This document shows, one piece after another, positions 61,230 through 64,000 of a DNA stretch of 64,000 nt. Origin of the DNA: Corella eumyota (taxonomy: Eukaryota > Chordata > Ascidiacea > Phlebobranchia > Corellidae); the NCBI GenBank assembly GCA_963082875.1, contig OY720098.1, positions 11,718,001 through 11,782,000 of the forward strand. Reading direction: 5' to 3'. Numbering within the stretch: position 1 is the first letter of the stretch; each line of letters starts with the position of its first letter. The notes beneath the pieces are model-generated. The model made no database searches and was not told where the DNA came from. It worked only from the letters and a program-made list of their open reading frames with translations. Both the position numbers and the translations under genes were made by a program.

Positions 61230-64000
61230 TTACTTAACTGAATGCATGCCTTTATATATTCTTGTAACAGAAACTACCAGGTGTTTAAAACCAGGAAATG
61301 TAAATTTCTGCAGCTTAACATTAATCAAGTGACACTCTATGGTGTTTTGTAATCTCAATATATACATAATCCCAGCATATTTTCCTGTGTTATGCTAATT
61401 GTCAACAACTGGTGATAAATATGATACTCGACTGTTTATGTTTTTAGAATGTTCTAAATTTAAAATATTTAAATAACCTTTTGGGTCACTGTTATTACAC
61501 TCAAAATATGTGTACAATATACTTACGCAGTTACAACAAAAGTAAAATAAAGTGTGTTTTTTTACTTTGCCAAAACATTTAGTTTTTACCAAATGTGCCT
61601 TTATATTTTAATCATTTTTTTAATTTTAACTTGAAATAAATTTAGCAAAATGGCAGACTACCTCGCCATAGCTTCATAGTTTATTATTATAATCTGATTT
61701 TGCTCATAGTAATTTTTTTCCTTCAAGTTAATTTTTACATTTTATCTATCAGGTGTAACATTTTTATAGATCTGCAGTAAACTTATTTGTTTTAATATAT
61801 TTTTACAGCTCATTTATCCATTTGCCCATTTTTGTGCCTCAATAATCGCATTTATATAAATTCTAATAATAAACTTATTAAATACTTTAAATTGTTTGAA
61901 ATACGAAAGACCCCAAATCAGTATAACTAACAGTAATAAACAGTAAGAATTTATGTTGTCAGGCTGCATAAATTGATCATAAGGTAAGACACAACATTTT
62001 TCTGTAATTCAGCTAGTAAATTAATTGTTAATTTTAAACAATTTATTTTAATTCAAGGGTGAATCTTGATTAATTTGAGGATGTTTCAAATGCAATAAGA
62101 AAATTATGGTGAGGCAAAATAATAACCCTCTTTATTCAGCTGTACTATTTATTTACCTAAACCTTGTGAGAAACAGTCACATAATTTTATATGATTGCCA
62201 AAAAATCCCCAAATGTTCAGAGTTTAGTTTATTATTTATAAACTATTTAACATGAATAATTTCCAAAATTATTATTAGGCCCCCAAAAAAACGCCCATTT
62301 TGAGGTTTTTGAATTCTTTTGTGGTTGTTAGACTGGATAAGCAACTTTTGGGCGTGATTTGAATATTTGTAATGTAAAGGGCTATTGTATTTTAAACCAC
62401 TTATGTAAGAAAAACTATTTAGTTATAAAAAGGTTGCATAAGACATTAGATTATTTGTAGTTTAACCCATTCTCACGACCTGCAGTCAGTTTTTTTGGCT
62501 ATATACAAAAACGTTTTGGGTAAAACGCTATTCACGTTTGAACACCATTTCGTAAGTTGAAAAGATACAGAAAAATCAAAAAAAGTGTGCAAAGAGAAAC
62601 TCAATTTATCCAGCACTCGTTACACTGGGCGTACTAGTGCCTAGTACATTTGCCTGGGGGCCCTGTGCTCAGTTCCGGCGTTTCTAAAGGTACTGTTCGT
62701 TCCTGGAACCAAAATCTCGTTTACAAAAGGGATGTTTAAACTTCATACGATTTTCGATTGTGCATTCTAATGACAATAACAACATTAAAATTAATCTAAT
62801 TAACTAAAACGTTGATAAATCGTTTAGGACGAAGGCGTTCTCGGTTCGTTTCCATGATCTTTATGACGTCTTAAAAAGAACGTTGTCTGTGTCAAGTATT
62901 ATGCCTGTTGTTAAACAAGGCTTAATAACCTTAATATACAAAATAACCCCTACAACGCATATAGTTGTTTAACTTTAAAATTATGTAACAATCACTAAAT
63001 GTTATTGCTGTTGAGCCCGGTTTTAACCTTTAAACGGGGCGTTAAATTGCCTGTCTGTTTCTTTGTCAAACCCAGACTGCGCAAACGACTAGGCCAAATT
63101 AAAACGTAAGTGTGCAGATTTAAGGCTGGGTTTTCCTTATAAATATATGAATACTTTGATGAGTGTAAAATTTTGTTTAATAATACCAAGAAATGTTACC
63201 ATACAGTTAATTATTAAAATGTGGCGTTAGCATAATGTTTGGTCTATATTCGTCTTGGTTAGGAATTCCGGATTCGTTTCCGTACCTTGACTGGCCTCAG
63301 GCAAAGTCGTGCCTACCTTGCCCTAAAGGCGGCATTTACAGCCTGGCAATTCGTTTAACTTTTGTGTTGTAAATTTACGAATTTGTTTTATTTACAAATC
63401 GTTTTTAAAGCGTAGCTTTTAATGATAAAAACAATTAATTAAAGTTGGTAAAAAACATTTTTATTGAGAATCGTTACCAAAAATGTGTTAAAACGCGGAT
63501 GGACGTGTTAATTACTCTTTAATTTTTGTAAACTGTTTCCGCTAAATTTTAGTTCATGGTTAAGGCTAAATAGTACGCCCTGTACCAACCACGCCTAAAA
63601 ATTTCTTGTTAACAAGAATTTTGATTACGCTCATCCGCTATCGCTGTATTTAATTTTTTTATATAAAACATTGACACAATTTTACTTTTTATATAAAACA
63701 TTGATACAATCAGTTAAAATATTTATCTTTATTTGCAATGTTGGTCTCAACTTTAAAGTGCACGTGTGTTCATCAATTTATAAAAGTAAAATTAATAAAT
63801 AATTTAAAAAGGTTAAATAAAAAAAAACTAACTTAAATTAATTTATTTATTACTGCTTGACAAGATATAATTAACCTGCACCACATACTAAAGGGTCAAA
63901 CACGGCAATAACAATTTGTATTTGAAGTTTTTATGGGTTTAGAGTTGTTTTTATTTTATGACCTTGTTTGAAACACCGGTACTATAATTTTAACAATATG
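61230..64000. other. Intergenic, no gene seen
   Basis: 3' flank of PRR11, then 2.5 kb without a supportable coding region. From 62600 to 63370 the sequence is less AT-rich and contains three tRNA-like words, listed separately. Confidence 0.55.
62610..63370. mobile_element. Cluster of tRNA-like SINE relics
   Basis: Three spots resemble damaged pol III promoters: GTGCCTAGTACATTTGCC with GTGCTCAGTTCCGG (62636-62682), CTCGGTTCGTTTCC (about 62839-62852), and GGTTAGGAATTCCGGATTCG followed by TTTCC (63259-63283). None folds as a complete tRNA by eye. Element borders cannot be set. Confidence 0.3.

Overview
The window is AT-rich, intron-dense animal nuclear DNA. It carries nine recognisable protein genes, plus one unrecognised gene that sits inside a terminal-inverted-repeat element. 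Genes lie only a few kilobases apart and introns are mostly 100-800 bp with plain GT-AG borders. The gene set is chordate-like or general metazoan: COQ6, FOXRED2, B4GALT7, an SLC35G-type transporter, a GUCY1B2-type guanylate cyclase, a class II PI3K, UHRF1 and PRR11. A compact tunicate genome of the Ciona type fits density, base composition and the tRNA-derived SINEs best. This is inference; another compact AT-rich invertebrate is not excluded.

Layout. 1-1500: intergenic, with a decayed tRNA-derived SINE. 1501-4932 (+): COQ6, ten exons. 5000-9600: gene-poor, dominated by tandem repeats, including a 31-bp minisatellite that becomes more uniform towards its middle and right end and a 0.4-kb direct duplication. 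9700-13900: no firm gene, a doubtful first-exon pair and SINE relics. 13939-18560 (-): FOXRED2, eleven exons. 21294-24769 (+): class A GPCR of melatonin-receptor type, seven exons, with four CRE palindromes upstream and in intron 1. 25531-27393 (-): B4GALT7, six exons. 29160-31579 (+): DMT/EamA transporter, eight exons. 32281-36944 (+): soluble guanylate cyclase beta-2-like, sixteen exons. 38031-52842 (-): class II PI3-kinase, 35 exons. 52940-55008: TIR element with 72-bp identical termini and 9-bp target-site duplications, carrying a four-exon gene. 55611-57875 (-): UHRF1 in a single exon. 59354-61229 (+): PRR11, six exons, divergent from UHRF1. 61230-64000: intergenic, with SINE-like relics.

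Genes at work. There is no operon. Housekeeping genes (ubiquinone synthesis, ER redox quality control, proteoglycan linker synthesis) are interleaved with signalling genes (GPCR, cGMP, 3-phosphoinositides). The right-hand part holds UHRF1 and PRR11 head to head with E2F-like sites between them. The element-borne gene has its own E2F-like cluster, so three neighbouring genes may be tied to the cell cycle.

Exon coordinates were read by eye. Each gene's spliced coding length was checked to be a multiple of three with matching intron phases.
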